NCBI GenBank assembly: GCA_016295545.1
Contig: JAEDLA010000081.1
Location: 1 to 6,770, forward strand
DNA: 6,770 nt
Direction of reading: 5' to 3'
From: Oscillospiraceae bacterium
GTDB lineage: Bacteria > Bacillota > Clostridia > Oscillospirales > Ruminococcaceae
The notes under the pieces were generated by a model. It did no database searches and was not told the origin of the DNA. It was given only the letters and a program-made list of their open reading frames with translations. Numbering within the stretch: position 1 is the stretch's first letter; every line of letters begins with the position of its first letter. Both the position numbers and the translations under genes were made by a program. Positions 6,600-6,770 of this stretch are shown in pieces.

Positions 6600-6770
6600 A
6601 TCAATTTTTGCTTTTTGGCTTTATTAAAGGGGGGTATCTTCTTGAGTTCTTGCTAATGTACAATGTTTTTTGATTCCTCACTCATATTGATATCCCCCTT
6701 TATGGGGGATATCAATATGAGACGTGGGATTCCAAAGGGACAATGTCCCTTTGGCAGGGGATTTTAAGGG
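6600..6770 (+). repeat. Structured intergenic repeat, copy 2, cut by the window end
   Basis: This copy has the same order as copy 1. The 5' AT-rich part is 6600-6681. Hairpin I is a perfect 17-bp stem (6682-6698 with 6704-6720, loop TTTAT). The identical spacer GACGTGGGATT (6721-6731) follows, then hairpin II (6732-6741 with 6745-6754, loop AAT) and GCAGGGG. Only the start of hairpin III (TTAAGGG, 6764-6770) is visible. Hairpin I differs in sequence from copy 1 yet is fully paired. The element lies upstream of the regulator gene, pointing away from it. Confidence 0.85.

Overview
The window looks like chromosomal DNA of a low-to-moderate GC Firmicute of the class Clostridia, most likely a Ruminococcus-like Oscillospiraceae. 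This is inferred from protein style (clostridial-type FolC, DUF5662 and Dabb proteins), strong AGGAGG-type ribosome binding sites, TATAAT promoters and the intergenic repeat family; it is not proven by a marker gene. All six protein genes read leftwards (minus strand).

Layout from left to right: (1) positions 1 to about 1529 hold an apparently intact IS1182-family insertion sequence whose left tip lies outside the window. It has a transposase, a terminator just after its stop codon, a short extended -10 promoter, and a hairpin over the promoter that reads as an insulator against incoming transcription. (2) Positions 1530 to 1812 are non-coding: a strong plus-strand terminator-like hairpin, then copy 1 of a structured intergenic repeat with three successive hairpins. 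(3) gdhA, glutamate dehydrogenase, is a separately transcribed gene with a clear promoter, a structured leader and a strong ribosome binding site. (4) A tightly packed unit in the transcription order lacI-type regulator, DUF5662 protein, Dabb-domain protein, folC runs with junctions of +1, +4 and -11 nt. (5) The right edge holds the regulator's leader, a candidate operator, and copy 2 of the same structured repeat, cut by the window end.

Metabolically, GdhA joins ammonium to 2-oxoglutarate to make glutamate, and FolC adds glutamate to folates, so both touch glutamate, but nothing in the sequence shows joint regulation. The LacI-family protein heads the folC unit and may control its own operon.

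The most interesting signal is the repeat pair. The two copies are about 5.0 kb apart in the same orientation. They share a nearly invariant core (42 of 44 bases) and a long 5' hairpin whose sequence differs between copies while both remain perfectly paired. This covariation-like pattern points to a selected hairpin, as RNA or as folded single-stranded DNA, not to a plain sequence repeat.
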